DNA from: Ehretia macrophylla
Taxonomy: Eukaryota > Streptophyta > Magnoliopsida > Boraginales > Ehretiaceae
Length of the DNA: 64,000 nt
Direction of reading: 5' to 3'
Assembly: GCA_037974665.1 (NCBI GenBank)
Contig: CM075770.1
Location: forward strand, 2,988,501 to 3,052,500
The notes beneath the pieces were generated by a model. That model saw only the letters and a program-made list of their open reading frames with translations, did not search any database and was not told where the DNA came from. Below are positions 25,257-36,800 of this stretch, piece after piece (position 1 is the stretch's first letter; each line of letters begins with the position of its first letter). The translations under genes were made by a program, and so were the position numbers.

Positions 25257-25505
25257 TAGTGGGGGTGTGTGTGTGTGTCTATGTGTGTCTTGTGAGTGTA
25301 CGTGTACATGTCCATGTGTGTCTTCTGTGTGTGTGCATATGCTTGCATATGTTTATGGGTATGTTTGTGTGGGTGTGTACTTGTGTGTTCTTGTGTATTT
25401 TTGTGTGTGCATGTGTGTATGTTTGTGCATGTTTTTGTGTGTGTAGTTGTGTGTTTGTTTTTGGGTATAATTGTTTGTGTGTTTGTGTGTGTGTCTGTGT
25501 ATGTG
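25257..25505. repeat. Degenerate (TG)n microsatellite, about 250 bp
   Basis: The tract is made almost wholly of TGTG words interrupted by CA, TT and single changes. Open frames across it on both strands (Val/Cys-rich on +, Thr/His-rich on -) come from the repeat and are not genes. It lies about 125 bp from the truncated edge of the second copia fossil. Confidence 0.9.
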
Positions 25506-25619
25506 AGAGCCTTTACTTCATTTTCCAATCTTACCTTCGAAATACTTTTCATATCTGTCAGTTAACCAAATTTTTAATGATAGGAAACAAATTAAATCTT
25601 TTTGGAAAGATTAAGGGCT

Positions 25620-26048
25620 AATTTGCTTCTTTGAAACAATAAGGCTAAATTGAATATATCTTAGAGAAACAATAGGGACTATCAAGCTACTAGCTCCAAG
25701 GAATTAAATACCCTCCACTTGTTTAGATTAATTGATTTTGGATGGGGAAAAAACTTAAGAGAGATTAAATAACCTTTCAATGAGATGATTTACAATGATC
25801 TTAATTTGGAATTTAACTGAGGGAATAAATAGGTTAATAATTGAACATATTAATTGTTCTTAATACTTTTACACTATTTGCGTTATATGCTAGCAGAACA
25901 ATTAATATGGAGAGGTATTTAAGTAACTTTCTATTGAGAATTATCATTTTTTTTCCTTTTCTTATCTAATCCAAATGATGAATCATAAAATAAACTCATT
26001 TCCTTTTCTTTTTTCTTTTTCTTTTCCTTTGTGCAATCCAAACCTAGA
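25620..26048. mobile_element. MITE-like repeat, TTTGGATT family copy A
   Basis: The right end (TTTCCTTTGTGCAATCCAAA, ending about 26042) is the inverse of the left end of the copy at 39648 (TTTGGATTGCACAAAG). Its interior shares CTTTCTATT.A.AATTATC and GAATCATAAAATAA with the copy at 36341. The left boundary is approximate. Confidence 0.45.
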
Positions 26049-26161
26049 GGGTTTGCAGCCTGAACGACAACCAAACCAAAAAAATAAGTTACGAACGTCA
26101 ATCCAATTATTTTATTATTATTATTATTTTTTTATTTATCTTTTTAGAGAACGTCAATTCA

Positions 26162-26621
26162 ATTTGACAAGAGTATTGTTATATACTACTTTATTTTTAT
26201 CACCCAAATACCACATCCTATATAGATGTTTAGTTGGCATACTAAAATAATAAACTTTTTAATTGCTATTTCTTCTTTTAGTATGCCAACTAAGCATACA
26301 TATGGGAGGTGATATTTAGATGATAAAAGTAAGGTGGTATTTAGCATTTCTCATTTGACAATTCATGTATGGCCTTGGAACAAACCTCAAAGTTGTTCGA
26401 ACGTCAACTCTTATGAGCCTATATAAAATGCTTAGTTGGCATGTTAAAATAACAATTTTTTTAATTTATCTTTCTTCTTTTAGTATACCAGCTAAGTAAA
26501 CATATGAGAGATGATATTTATATGATAAAAGTAAGGTGGTATTTAGCATTTCTCATTTGGGAATTCATGTATGGCCTTGGAACAAACCTCTTACAGTTGT
26601 TCGAACGTCAACTCTTATGAG
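26162..26621. mobile_element. Hairpin MITE followed by a 200-bp tandem duplication
   Basis: At 26162-26362 the left arm (TTGACAAGAGTATTGTTATA, then CACCCAAATACCAC and TTAGTTGGCATACTAAAA) is inverted on the right (TTTTAGTATGCCAACTAA, GTGATATTTAGATGATAAAA, ATTTCTCATTTGACAA). This gives an almost full-length hairpin without coding capacity. From 26217 a unit of about 201 bp (CCTATATAGATG to CTTATGAG, ending 26417) repeats as about 204 bp at 26418-26621, so the second copy lacks the outer left arm. Confidence 0.7.
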
Positions 26622-27339
26622 CACTTACTTAAGTCTCTTGTGTACCTCTTATGAGCATTTACTGGCCCAAAATAGTTAACCCAAGTTATTTTTTATATCC
26701 AAAATATCCATTTATAAACTACTTACAAATACTATATTCCACCGATGTAAGATATTACAAGATGATTACCATTTTAGAATTTGAATTTCTTGTGGAAGCC
26801 GAATAACCATTGCCAAATGACTTTATGTGACTTTCAAAAGAATATCCATATAATAATAGATACATTAATACAACTTGAATTACCTTGAAAGGATAGAACA
26901 TACTCTATACAACATAAAACTATTAGTATTGAATCCTCTAAGTATGCTAAGGTGTAATTAAAGTTGTATCACAGTATGTCTTATTATTTGATTATCTTTA
27001 TGATATTGTAAAACAAAAGCTCAAGACAACTTCAAGCAACATTTCCCGATTCACCTCTTTTGGTGGATTGTGGACTTTGTCTTCATTTTTTTATGGGAAA
27101 AAAGCCATTTTAGCCTCTCAAGTCTTCACAAAAGACCAAATCAGTCCCTCACATTTGGTAATTACCTAAAAAGGTCCCTCCATCTGACTTCTGTTTGTTC
27201 ACATTTAACGGTCGACCTTTGACGAATAAAAAGAACAAAACACCCTTAAACCAATTAGCAAAATTACCTAATTACCCTTATAATTAATAGAATTTTTTAA
27301 TTACCTTCTTCTTGCCCAACCTTCTACACACCCCTACCA

Positions 27340-28285
27340 TACACTTTCTCTTCTTCTTTCTCCATCTTCCACATACAAACACCAACATCATTACCACTAC
27401 CAACATCACCACAAACTACCACTACCATCAACACCACACACTACCTCCACCATCAACATAACACACTACTACCAATACCATAAACCACACCACCACCACC
27501 AAACCATCCACATCTACAAACAAATGCACTAATTAATGGTTATCCCTAACTACACTTCTAAATCTCTAATCTTCAGTCTATGGGTTCCATGTTTACATAA
27601 ATTGTCACATAATCCAAATTGGCATTTATTCAATACTTTTTCTCATGCTTATTATTTCAATAATCTAAACAAGATATAATATTTATCCATTTTGCTCCTT
27701 TATCATTTTCATTAGCAAAAAACAGAAGCTAAATCTTTTTTCTTTATTCATAGCCATCCCTACTTTAATTTCTTAAAATAATCAATAATTCATCTAAGTT
27801 CCATTTGCAAAGCCATAACAAAAGAAAATTATTTATGTTCATCAAATATATACAAATGTTATAAATGTGTCTATGTGTATGTATATATATATATACACAC
27901 ACACATAGATATACTTGAACGTCGTCCTAGGTCCAACAGTGAAAGAGCATGACTTCTTTTAGTGGTGGTTTATGGTGTTGGCTATTTGGTGGTAGTGGTC
28001 TTTGGTGTTGGCAGTTTGGTGGTGGTGGGTGTGGTGTGGTTATGATTTGGTGGTGATGGTTTAAGGTGTTGATGATTTATGGTGTCGGTGATGGTGAGTG
28101 GTGCGGTGGTGTTAGTGATGGTGATTTTTGGTGTTGGTAGTTTGTTAATGGTGGTGGTTTTTTGGTGTTGTTTGTTGTATGTTGTGTTGGTGTTTGTGTG
28201 TGGAAGGTGGATGAAGAAGAAAAGAAGGTGTGTGTGGTGGTGGTGGTGGTGGTGATGGTGGTGGTGTGTGAAAGGTTAAAGAAGG
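27340..28285. repeat. Foldback structure with CCA-rich and GGT-rich arms
   Basis: The left arm (about 27340-27530) runs CTTCTTCTTTCTCCATCTTC then CACAT..AAACACCAAC and many CCA words. The right arm (about 27955-28285) is its inverse, with GGTGGTGGT words, TTGGTGTTTGTGTGTGGAAG and GATGAAGAAGAAAAGAAGG. A spacer of about 420 bp contains TA and CA microsatellites (27877-27905). The Thr-rich frame across the right arm on the - strand is a repeat artefact. This may be a foldback DNA transposon or an inverted duplication; outer borders may extend to about 27095 and 28545. Confidence 0.55.
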
Positions 28286-28562
28286 AAAAGAAGAGCATTA
28301 AAACAAAAAATGGGAAAATGTATTTTATTTTTAGATTTATAACCTATCAGATCTTTTATCTTTGTGGCTATTGACTAGTTGGTCTCTCATTTTCAAAACA
28401 ACCATATGTCAGTTCCTTATTTTTTAAAGTTGTGTTATCGTCAGTCTTTCCGTCTATTTTTTAATGGATTGAACGTGTGTCATGCATGTGAGTCATTTTA
28501 TTGAGGGCATAATCGTCATTTGAGAGCAAAATCGTCTTTTAGCCATAATAATATCAATTATC

Positions 28563-28638
28563 AGACCCAATTCTACCCCAAATCCCTAACTACCCATTTA
28601 CCCCAAATCCCTAACTACCCATTTATCCCAAATCCCTA
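28563..28638. repeat. Three tandem copies of a roughly 25-bp unit
   Basis: The unit (CCCAAATCCCTAACTACCCA) appears three times in a row, the last copy incomplete. Confidence 0.75.
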
Positions 28639-28639
28639 A

Positions 28640-30090
28640 TCCAGCCGCCTCTTCTCATTCTGTTCATAATGGCAGCACCATATACTATCGGAAGGAATAA
28701 ATTTTTTATCTGCATATTTTTCTGTCCAGAATGCATGATTCATTGTAAAATCAGACACGATATTCAAATTATGTTCTATCAACTTTTTGGCAGAATAACT
28801 CTTCAAGTTATTTGAATATGAATTTCTCCCCAATAGAAATCTTGAATAACCAAGAAAGAACCGAAACTATTTTACTCCATATTAAGAAAATTTTGAAATT
28901 TTTCAAAACAATCAGAATGATACAACATTTATAGATTATTTCTGCAGATATAAGTTTACAATAATTTGTCCAACCCTAGTAGTATACTTTATAGATACAT
29001 CCACAGCCGTGGAGTTATCAGCAAGGACTTTCAAAGAAAGCTCCAGCAATGATATTTTTCTTTTTCATTCTCAAATAGAATATATTTTTAAAGTCTAACA
29101 TTATCCTCAAAATCTCTAAAAACTTTATAGATATGTTTATAGTATACTTTATCCTCCTCTCAAGATCTCAGGTCTAGGACAACTCATTTTGTAGACTGAT
29201 ACATTTATAGATTATGGTTTTCTTTTTCATTCTCAAATATACCCTTGCATATTCTTTAAAGTCTAAGATTATATTCAAAATCTCTAAAAGCTCAACATTA
29301 CCTAATATAGGTTAGTCAATAATTTTTATTTAATAGCACTTTTAACCAAAGTTTTACAATTCAAAAACTAAAATTTTACACTTAGGCGAAATAGAGCCTT
29401 AATGCTCATGTATATACATAGATCATGACCTCTATGTAAACAATTTACGTATATATGAGACGTAAAATTATGGCATCTTGTTCCTGCATGGCCGCTCATT
29501 TGAAAGGAGAAAAAATCTAGATTAACTGACAAGATGAGCAGAGGATAATGTGAGTATAAAAATGAGCATTCTTATTCTACTCAAAAAGATCTGCATTAAA
29601 AGAAGAAGCTATTTTAGAAGCACTTTTTGAGAAAATTAAAGTTGTTAGGTAAAAAATCCATTATATGCATTACGAAATTACTTTTTTATATATATTCTAA
29701 TCAGTTATTACTTTTTATATTCGATGAACATTAAGAAAAGGTAGGGGAAAAAAAAATTATCATCTTATTGTTATTTTAATACAAAGGCCAAGTTAGGACA
29801 GGAGCTTTTTTATTATTTAAGCAAGGTTATTATCGAACGTTCGTATATCGAGATTATACTGTGAAGAATCATAAAATAATTGTATTTCCTTGTTAATGTT
29901 TTTCAATCAACATGAAAAAATCCTTTACATTTTGTGTGAATTTAGAAGTTGAAAATAATATTTTTGGCTTATTTTTAAAAATACTTTTAGTTAAAAATTA
30001 AAATTGGACAAAGCTAAAAAATACAAAGCTCCAAATTAAAGCTTTAGTGATTTGGGTGGTGCAATTTTGGGTTCTTGAGGAGAGAATAAC
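28640..30090. other. AT-rich intergenic DNA with a degenerate internal duplication
   Basis: No gene is recognised. About 60 bp near 29060-29120 (TTTAAAGTCTAACATTATCC and following) recurs in changed form near 29250-29300. A CCTCCTCTCAAGATCTCAGG stretch near 29153 resembles the edge of a retroelement, but nothing else supports that. Confidence 0.4.
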
Positions 30091-30094
30091 GGGT

Positions 30095-30995
30095 TAAAGT
30101 TTCTTATTATTTTAAAAAAATTCAGTTTAGTCCCCATTATTTTAAAATGTTCAAAAATGTCCTTAATATTTTTTAAAAGATTCAGTTTAGTCTCTATTAT
30201 TTTAAAAGGTTCAAAAAGATCCCCAATATTTTCCAAAAGGTTCAAAAAGGTTTCTAATATTTTTCAAAATATTTGGTTAGTCCCTATTGTTTCAAAAGGT
30301 TCAAAAAGGTCCCCAATGCTTCTCAAAAGACTCAAACTGATTCTCACCGTCAAAACAACCATTAACTTTGACAGACTTTTTTTCATAATACAGTCTGACA
30401 CGTGGCATAGTTTAATTGGTTTACTACGAATATGCACAATAACGTTGTATGGGTTATCTTCTTCCTCATGCCATGCGAAAAAAATTTACAGATTATGTAT
30501 AATCTTTAAAAAATCATAACCACTTTAATTTTTGTCCAAATTTGATAAAATTTGGTCTGTTAGAATCAAAATTTTAAAGAGAATTCATAATTTGTAATAG
30601 TCACATGATTTAAATTTTTTTTAAAAAAATATTTCTTTTACCGAAATTATCCTTCAAAGACTAGTCAACTATTTTATCAAAGTTAATAATTGTTTTGACA
30701 GTGATGACCAGTTTGAATTTTTTGAAAAACATTGAGGACATTTTTGAACCTTTTGAAAAATTATTAGGAACTAAACTGAATTTTTTGAAAAACATTGAGG
30801 ACCTTTTTGAACTTTTTAAAATAATGACAACTAAACTAAATCTTTTTTAAACATTAGAGATTGATTTGAACTTTTATGAAAACAATGAGGATTAATTTGA
30901 ACTTTTATGAAACAATAAAGATTAATTTGAATCTTTTTAAACTATAGAGATTATTTTGAATAAAAATAAAACAATAGAGACCATTGCTACCATTT
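30095..30995. mobile_element. Foldback/Mutator-like MITE with internally repetitive arms
   Basis: The left arm (about 30095-30380) is an array of 50-60 bp units such as TTTAGTCCCTATT, TTTCAAAAGGTTC and AAAAAGGTCCCCAAT. The right arm (about 30670-30995) is its inverse (ATTGAGGACCTTTTTGAACTT, TTTGAA, ACTAAACTGAA). The right border, inverted, reads GGGAAAATGGTAGCAATGG, typical of plant Mutator-like TIRs; the left border is eroded. The centre is unique and non-coding. A 9-bp target duplication was sought and not found. Confidence 0.65.
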
Positions 30996-31045
30996 TCCCT
31001 TAAGATGACCTTGATGTTTTTGTTGGCTTCGGTGGTCGAGAACAT

Positions 31046-31455
31046 CCCCAACAACCGCAATATACTAATACGCTAATATACTAACTTAAAGGGAAAAGCA
31101 CATTTCAAAAGATTTAAGACTAAAATATTCGTAATAGTTAAGAGGACCACCAGATGTATTTACCCATCTTTTGCAAGCCGTTCCATTAGGAAGACAGAGC
31201 TGCATAGGGAAGGCAGCAAGAGGGGAGGATGCTATCCCTATTATGCTTGTTGCAGCGGTGCCGAGATGCCTTCATAATGGGGATAAAGTACTAGTTCGCA
31301 TAGTCAAATCTTTTTCCTACATCTCTAGCTGCACAAGGCCAGAATGTGAATACTCGGAGAGTGCAGTACAAAGTAGGTGGTGTTTGCTACTTGGTGACTT
31401 TGCAAACTGCTGCCAGGCTATTTAAAGCAAGCATACAACACCCCAACAACCGCAA
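31046..31455. other. 380-bp segment bounded by perfect 15-bp direct repeats
   Basis: CCCCAACAACCGCAA occurs identically at 31046-31060 and 31441-31455. The enclosed DNA, mainly 31160-31430, is GC-richer than its surroundings and carries an 84-codon open frame on the + strand (31171-31425) that I do not recognise. A 15-bp duplication fits target-primed retroposition or a filled staggered break, but no poly(A) or poly(T) end is seen. Confidence 0.5.
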
Positions 31456-31499
31456 ACAGTAGGGCAGAGTGCACCCTTCAGAGGGGGAAGAAGATTGCA

Positions 31500-34090
31500 G
31501 CCCACGCTTTAAATCAACTTTTGTAACAAGACGACATTAAATATATAAAGAGATGAGGCTCAACTTTACCATTCAAGTTATCATCATCCAGAGTGTGCAA
31601 ATATACAGCATAGTAACAAGAATCCCAGAGTTATATAGCGGTCTGTCCTACTACTCATTATAGTCCTCCTAAAATCAATAGCATTTCGTCGGAATACATC
31701 CCGTCTTTTCACCTTAGTAGTCCTTTACTTGAATATATTCGGCTTAGATTTGATCCCTAATCATACCACATTACATTAAATCGGATACACCTGCAAAAAT
31801 AACAAAAGATATTACTATTAACTCCATAAAAAGATTGCAAGTGGTTACACAACTAGTAATACTGAAATAAACACATAATGATCCCGAGGCTTCATTTCTC
31901 AGCTCTTCCTTTCAATGCCCAATTATTACAGCATTCACCTTTCTTTTCATAAAACATCACTCATCAACGCATATCTGTAACCAACATGCTGGTTTACTAT
32001 TTCAAACTCACATTTATCAAGCTTTTCATTATTGATCCTTGATGTGAATAAAATACTGTTCTCTCGATGCCATTGACTACATAGGATTGGTCGCAGTCGA
32101 GCTGAAGGGTTAAGGGACACAACTCTATGCAGCAGCTACACAAAGACATGCCTATTGAGGAACAATGCCCTTTAAAACTAGTCCAAGAAATCATGCTAGT
32201 ATATAATAATTTAGCAAGACATCATAAAAGATCCAGAACTACTAACACAGCACAAGAGTCTGTAGCCTTTAGAAGTCAACCAACCTATCAACAGCAACAT
32301 CTTAACAAATGTATATCACTAGTACGATGTGGTCATATTTACTTGGCTACAAAACTTTGATCTGATTTTATCGAAGAAATCAGCAAGAAGACTAGATTAA
32401 GAACAAAGTCCAGAATTGCAATTAAGGGAGGTCAGAAATACAATTTAGGAACACTTGTAGAACTCTGAAACAAAGACGGCTCGGCATGCACATTTAGTTA
32501 ATAAAGACCGACAAAGTGATGCTTCTTTCACCGAAGATTAACTGTGCAAATTAAACTTACAGCGACGATAAGCTCTGGGTGATAAGGTGTAATAAATCCT
32601 TAATTTTCATTTCAGACGTACAAATTTGACAAATGAAACTGAAGAGCATAATAGGAATAAAAAAAAAAAAAAGATGTGACTAGTCACAACAATAGCATAA
32701 ATCCACATCAACCTTGCCAAGAACAACAAAAGACTCGATTTCATAAACGAGCTGACAAGACTAGACACATTAAACTTTGGTCTTTTCCATGATCCAAATC
32801 CATGAAGGAGATTTTACGTCCATTAGATAAAACATACACACATTCACTTAAGTAGCCTATGCAATTGTGCTTGAAGTACCTACAAGTACCTATATAAATG
32901 GTAAATTAAAAGGCTTGCACTTGAAGATACGAACAAACCAAGTCAGATTGTTGTTTCCCTTAATATCTTGGGTTTGAATGGTAGCTGCGAAACTTCCATT
33001 CACCCTTAATATCTTGGGGATGATAAAAAGGAGGACGGAAGAGTGAGATATCTGAAATTGAGAAAAACCCCTAGTGCTCAATGTCGAAGACACACAACTT
33101 GCAATGGTGTGCAGAATGCACACATTACATCATTGCCTTTTAGCCTCGAGGTGCAACTATTGATATCAAAGTCAAAGCATATCACTTAAATAACAATGTT
33201 CCAACCCCTTATGACCAAGCTAGGATCAAGTTGATTAAGATTCCAAAAGAACTGATAAAAGGAGAAAACAAACAAACTGTGATCTCAAGGTCCCACCCCC
33301 TGTGATTAAGAAACAGTCAAGCACTAAAGCCGCAATGTTATTAGTATAGCAGAGAGAAGAATTGGACGCATCAACATGGCTACTACTTGGCAAGAGTTCA
33401 AACTAAGATTAGTAAGAAACCGAAATACCAAAAGAAGATCAAAAGGAAAAGATGGGACTGGAAACTATATTAATACTTGTAGCTTCTTATCAATAATGCC
33501 CAAATCCATAGGGGAACATTAACGTAATGTTGCAGGAAGGCAATAAGAAAGTTGCTTAGACTGAGTATAATAAAACACACAGTGAAACACCTCTAAGCAT
33601 AACAATAAAGTTTGAAATAGTCACATAGTTTAGAGTGCTTTACTTTTGTGTTTCCCATGAAAATTCAAATCTCAGGAAAGATACGATTAGATTCCTGCTT
33701 CTCTACTTTTTCTCTTTTCCCTTCTCCTTTTGAGAAAATCACGGATTATAGAAGTATTAAGCAGGTAAAATTGCCCAGGTTGAAGATCTAAATAATATTT
33801 CAGAAATATCTTCATTGCATTTTCTGTGGTAACAAGTCACAAACAACACCATGCATAGCACATAAGATGCTTATAATTAACTAATTAACTAATGCAAAAG
33901 AATCCTGGGGTTAAGCATGAACTCTCAAAGCATATGAGGCCTATGTGTACCAAACAAAAAGCAAAAGAGCATAAAGTAGTTCTTCATATGCGGGACAGGG
34001 ATTCATTAATTGCAAAATGAGGAGGACATTACACACATGCACAAAAGACTGGACTTGTAGCACATGATTTACAAATCAACATGAGTAGAT
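31500..34090. other. Gene-poor stretch downstream of the cystatin-like gene
   Basis: No coding region could be supported on either strand over about 2.6 kb. The part nearest 34096 probably includes the 3' UTR of the - strand gene. The words CCCTTAATATCTTGGG recur near 32956 and 33002. Confidence 0.4.
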
Positions 34091-34096
34091 ATACCT

Positions 34097-34919
34097 TTAA
34101 TTAGTATTTTTCCCCTTGTTAGGTTTAGGTCGGCATAATATCACCTCATTTCGTGTTATTCCGCTCCAAACTTCAGCCTGGAATATTTCCAAAGGGGCAT
34201 CATCTCCATCACCAGCAGCTTCATAGTTTTTCACTTGGAACGTAATGTAATACATAAAACCAGTACAAACTCTTGAATTCACTTTCACAACATCTACAAA
34301 TTTATACGCCTTGTTCTACCATTGCCAAAATCCAAGAGAAATTAATGAACAAAAAGGAACTAGATAATATGAAAGAAAATTAAAAAAATAAAAAATAAAA
34401 AATAAAAAATAAAATAGAGAAATACAAATCTTACGTGTTTGGTATTATACTCGGAGATGGCCATCTTAGATAGATCAACAAGCTCTTCGTAAAGAGGGAC
34501 ACACTGCTTGAAATTTATAATTGGCATAAATTCGGCCATTATACATGGCCCTGGATGAACCTCAATGTCGAAGCCCTACAAAATTATAAGAAATAGACAC
34601 TAATAATTATTGAAAATAAAAAATAAAAAATAAAAATTGTAACACAAGTAATTACATCGCTTTCTCTGATTTGCTTAAAGTATTTCGCCCACAATTTTCG
34701 ATCCACTTTCTGGACACCTTGAGGAAGATAACTTTCATCATCAGAATCAATTAACCCGATAAACTCTGGTGAATCCGACCCGTCAGACACTTTTTTGCCA
34801 TCGGAATCAGTCGACTTTGTTCGATTCGACCCGCCAGCATCTTCTGTTTCATCCGAAGCAGTAGCCTCCTCTTCATGTTTCCTCTTTGGCGGCCTCGGTA
34901 ACCAAGCATAGACCTCCAT
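34097..34919 (-). CDS. Cystatin-like fold protein with acidic N-terminal extension (3 exons)
   Basis: On the - strand the exons are 34919-34656, 34575-34435 and 34315-34097, with clean GT-AG junctions in phase 0, giving 207 residues. The ATG at 34917-34919 is the first in frame. Residues 1-88 are charged and probably disordered: an NLS-like PRPPKRKH at 9-16, then Ser/Asp/Glu-rich sequence, then LWAKYFKQIRESD. Residues 89-207 resemble plant cystatin/monellin-fold proteins: GFDIEVHPGPC, a helix (LYEELVDLSKMAISEYN), YKFVDVVKVNSRVCTGFMYYITFQVKN, and FQAEVW then VILCRPKP. The first hairpin loop, QxVxG in inhibitory cystatins, reads RVCTG here, so protease inhibition is doubtful. It lacks a signal peptide and resembles uncharacterised plant cystatin-like proteins more than secreted phytocystatins. 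Function is not known. Confidence 0.85.
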
Positions 34920-35087
34920 CTTAGCGAAACCCTAGGTAGCCGCCTTCAGCTTTTCCTTTGGAATTATACCATATGCTTTTTGGGTATTATATAGTACAGA
35001 TGGACCTTTTCCTTTTCCTTTTCCAGAAAGGATTCAAACACACATATGGACTTGGGCTCAAACCCTGTCTAAGCCCACTCACACAAA

Positions 35088-35530
35088 TTTTTTTTGATTA
35101 TCGGGGGAGACCCAAGCCAATTATATTAACAACTGCACAACATGTTCTAGCCTAACGTGGCCCGTGTCCATCTAGGAAAAACGTCGCCTCGTTTATCTCG
35201 CTCTAAGAGAGCCAAAAGTTGTCATGGTGGGTGGTTCACAAAACGTTCTCCCAACGGGTGTTCCTAAGCCAAATTTGTCATATCATCTGTACAAAAGTTT
35301 GTCTCTCGATAGATATGTCGACCCGTAAATTCTGGATGTCGTTGCAAAATATGTACGTAATCATGCAGCCAAGGCGCCATCTGACTATGCGGAGGGATGT
35401 TGCCACGCATGAACTGTACCACGACTTGAGAGTCCAATTCGATCACAAGAGTTGATGGGCTTATCTGGTGAGCCTAATGTAGATCGACCCAGAGAGTCAC
35501 CACTTCAATGGGCCATCATGCCTTGATGCG
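35088..35530 (-). mobile_element. L1-type LINE 3' fragment (RNase H end and tail)
   Basis: On the - strand the frame reads STLVIELDSQVVVQFMRG, PWLHDYVHILQ and HIYRETNFCTDDMTNLA. This is the C-terminal part of the RNase H domain of plant LINEs (ELDS acidic block and the YRE.N..D..ANLA helix). It is followed by about 170 bp of 3' sequence and an A tail (T run at 35088-35095). The upstream reverse transcriptase is absent, so this is a 5'-truncated copy. Confidence 0.65.
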
Positions 35531-36340
35531 TGAAAGTTTTCCATAGTAATGTCTTTTATTAGTTTTTTTTAATGAAAAAACTAATGAATCACTAGTAGAA
35601 TGGTTGCGATACTCAAATATAAAAAAGTGTAAAATCTAAGTCATACTATGTGTGAGAATAAAAAATTACTCAAAAAGTTTTCATTCAACTACTATTTTAC
35701 TTTTTTTTTTTTTCTTCGGTGTTCAAATTATGAAATTTTATGTACTTTATATTCAACTATTGTAAAAAAGTGCAAGCAAATTAATGAATATCTGGTCGAA
35801 CTTTTGAGACCTAAGTAACTTTTATTGTAAACTTTGTTTTGTTTTGTTGTCTTCCTTCTTTTTTTTTTTGACAAACAAAATTAAGAAATAATTCTATTCA
35901 CAAAAAAGTCAAATGGCATTTCGTTGACATTTTATAAACTTTCAAATTGAGTATATTATTTGAGTATTACAAAGAAGATCCAAAGAAGTTGATATTTCCA
36001 TGACATGAGACACGAATCCCACTATAATGTTGGTAAATTTAGGATAGAAATATATATTTGTATAGTTAGATGAAGTAAACACAAAAAAAAAAAGAAAGCT
36101 AAATGAGAACTTTTTGTTATTTATTGAATATCTCACATACTAAGGGCAAAAATGGCTTTTATGAGTTTGATGAAAAACTAACGAATAGATAACAAAAAGG
36201 TTGTGACACTCATATATTAAAAACTTTGAGATCCAAATCACATGATAAGTACAAGGGAGTATCAAATAAAATTACCCAAATAACAATGGAAGAAAAAAGA
36301 AGGGGGAGGGAGGGGAATGTGAAAGTTTTACATAGTGTTT

Positions 36341-36800
36341 GGATAGCACTTGTAAAGGAAATGAAAAGAAGGTGGGGAGAGAGAAAATGGGTTTGAAGGG
36401 TTGTGTGGAAGAATCGGATAATAATTTATTATTTTTAGAGGTTCTATGTTCAAACTAAATATTTCTATCACAAATATATTTTGCCCTCGACTAACTTAGA
36501 GAATGTGTTAGTGTGAATCACTACACTACATAATTTATAGTCTTAGGGTAACATTAATAATCCTTTAGTGAGGAGATTTTACAATCTTGTTAAATAAAAA
36601 TTTAAAATGTCCCAAATACTATTGCACAATTTTAGTTACACTAACATGTGACAACTAAAATGGAAAGGATATTTTATTAACTTTCTATTTAAAATTATCC
36701 TTTCTTTTTCTTTTCTTCTCAACTCCAAAATAAATAAAGAATCATAAAATAATTTATGATTCTTTCCGTTATGATATTTATTTCAATCCATAAAAAAAAG
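36341..36800. mobile_element. MITE-like repeat, TTTGGATT family copy B
   Basis: It begins TAGTGTTTGGATAGCA and ends near CAATCC at 36784-36789. It shares CTTTCTATTTAAAATTATCC and GAATCATAAAATAA with copy A. No coding capacity is present, and the borders are approximate. Confidence 0.45.

Noticed and set aside
25040-25621. Long open frames on both strands through the TG tract
   Set aside because: They are Val/Cys-rich or Thr/His-rich translations of (TG)n. Only the last codons on the minus strand match copia integrase, and these belong to the fossil.
28077-28298. Thr-rich 73-codon frame on the minus strand
   Set aside because: It is a translation of the GGT-rich arm of the foldback, with no conserved family.
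29140-29190. Possible polypurine tract and LTR edge (CCTCCTCTCAAGATCTCAGG)
   Set aside because: No second LTR, primer site or coding domain is nearby.
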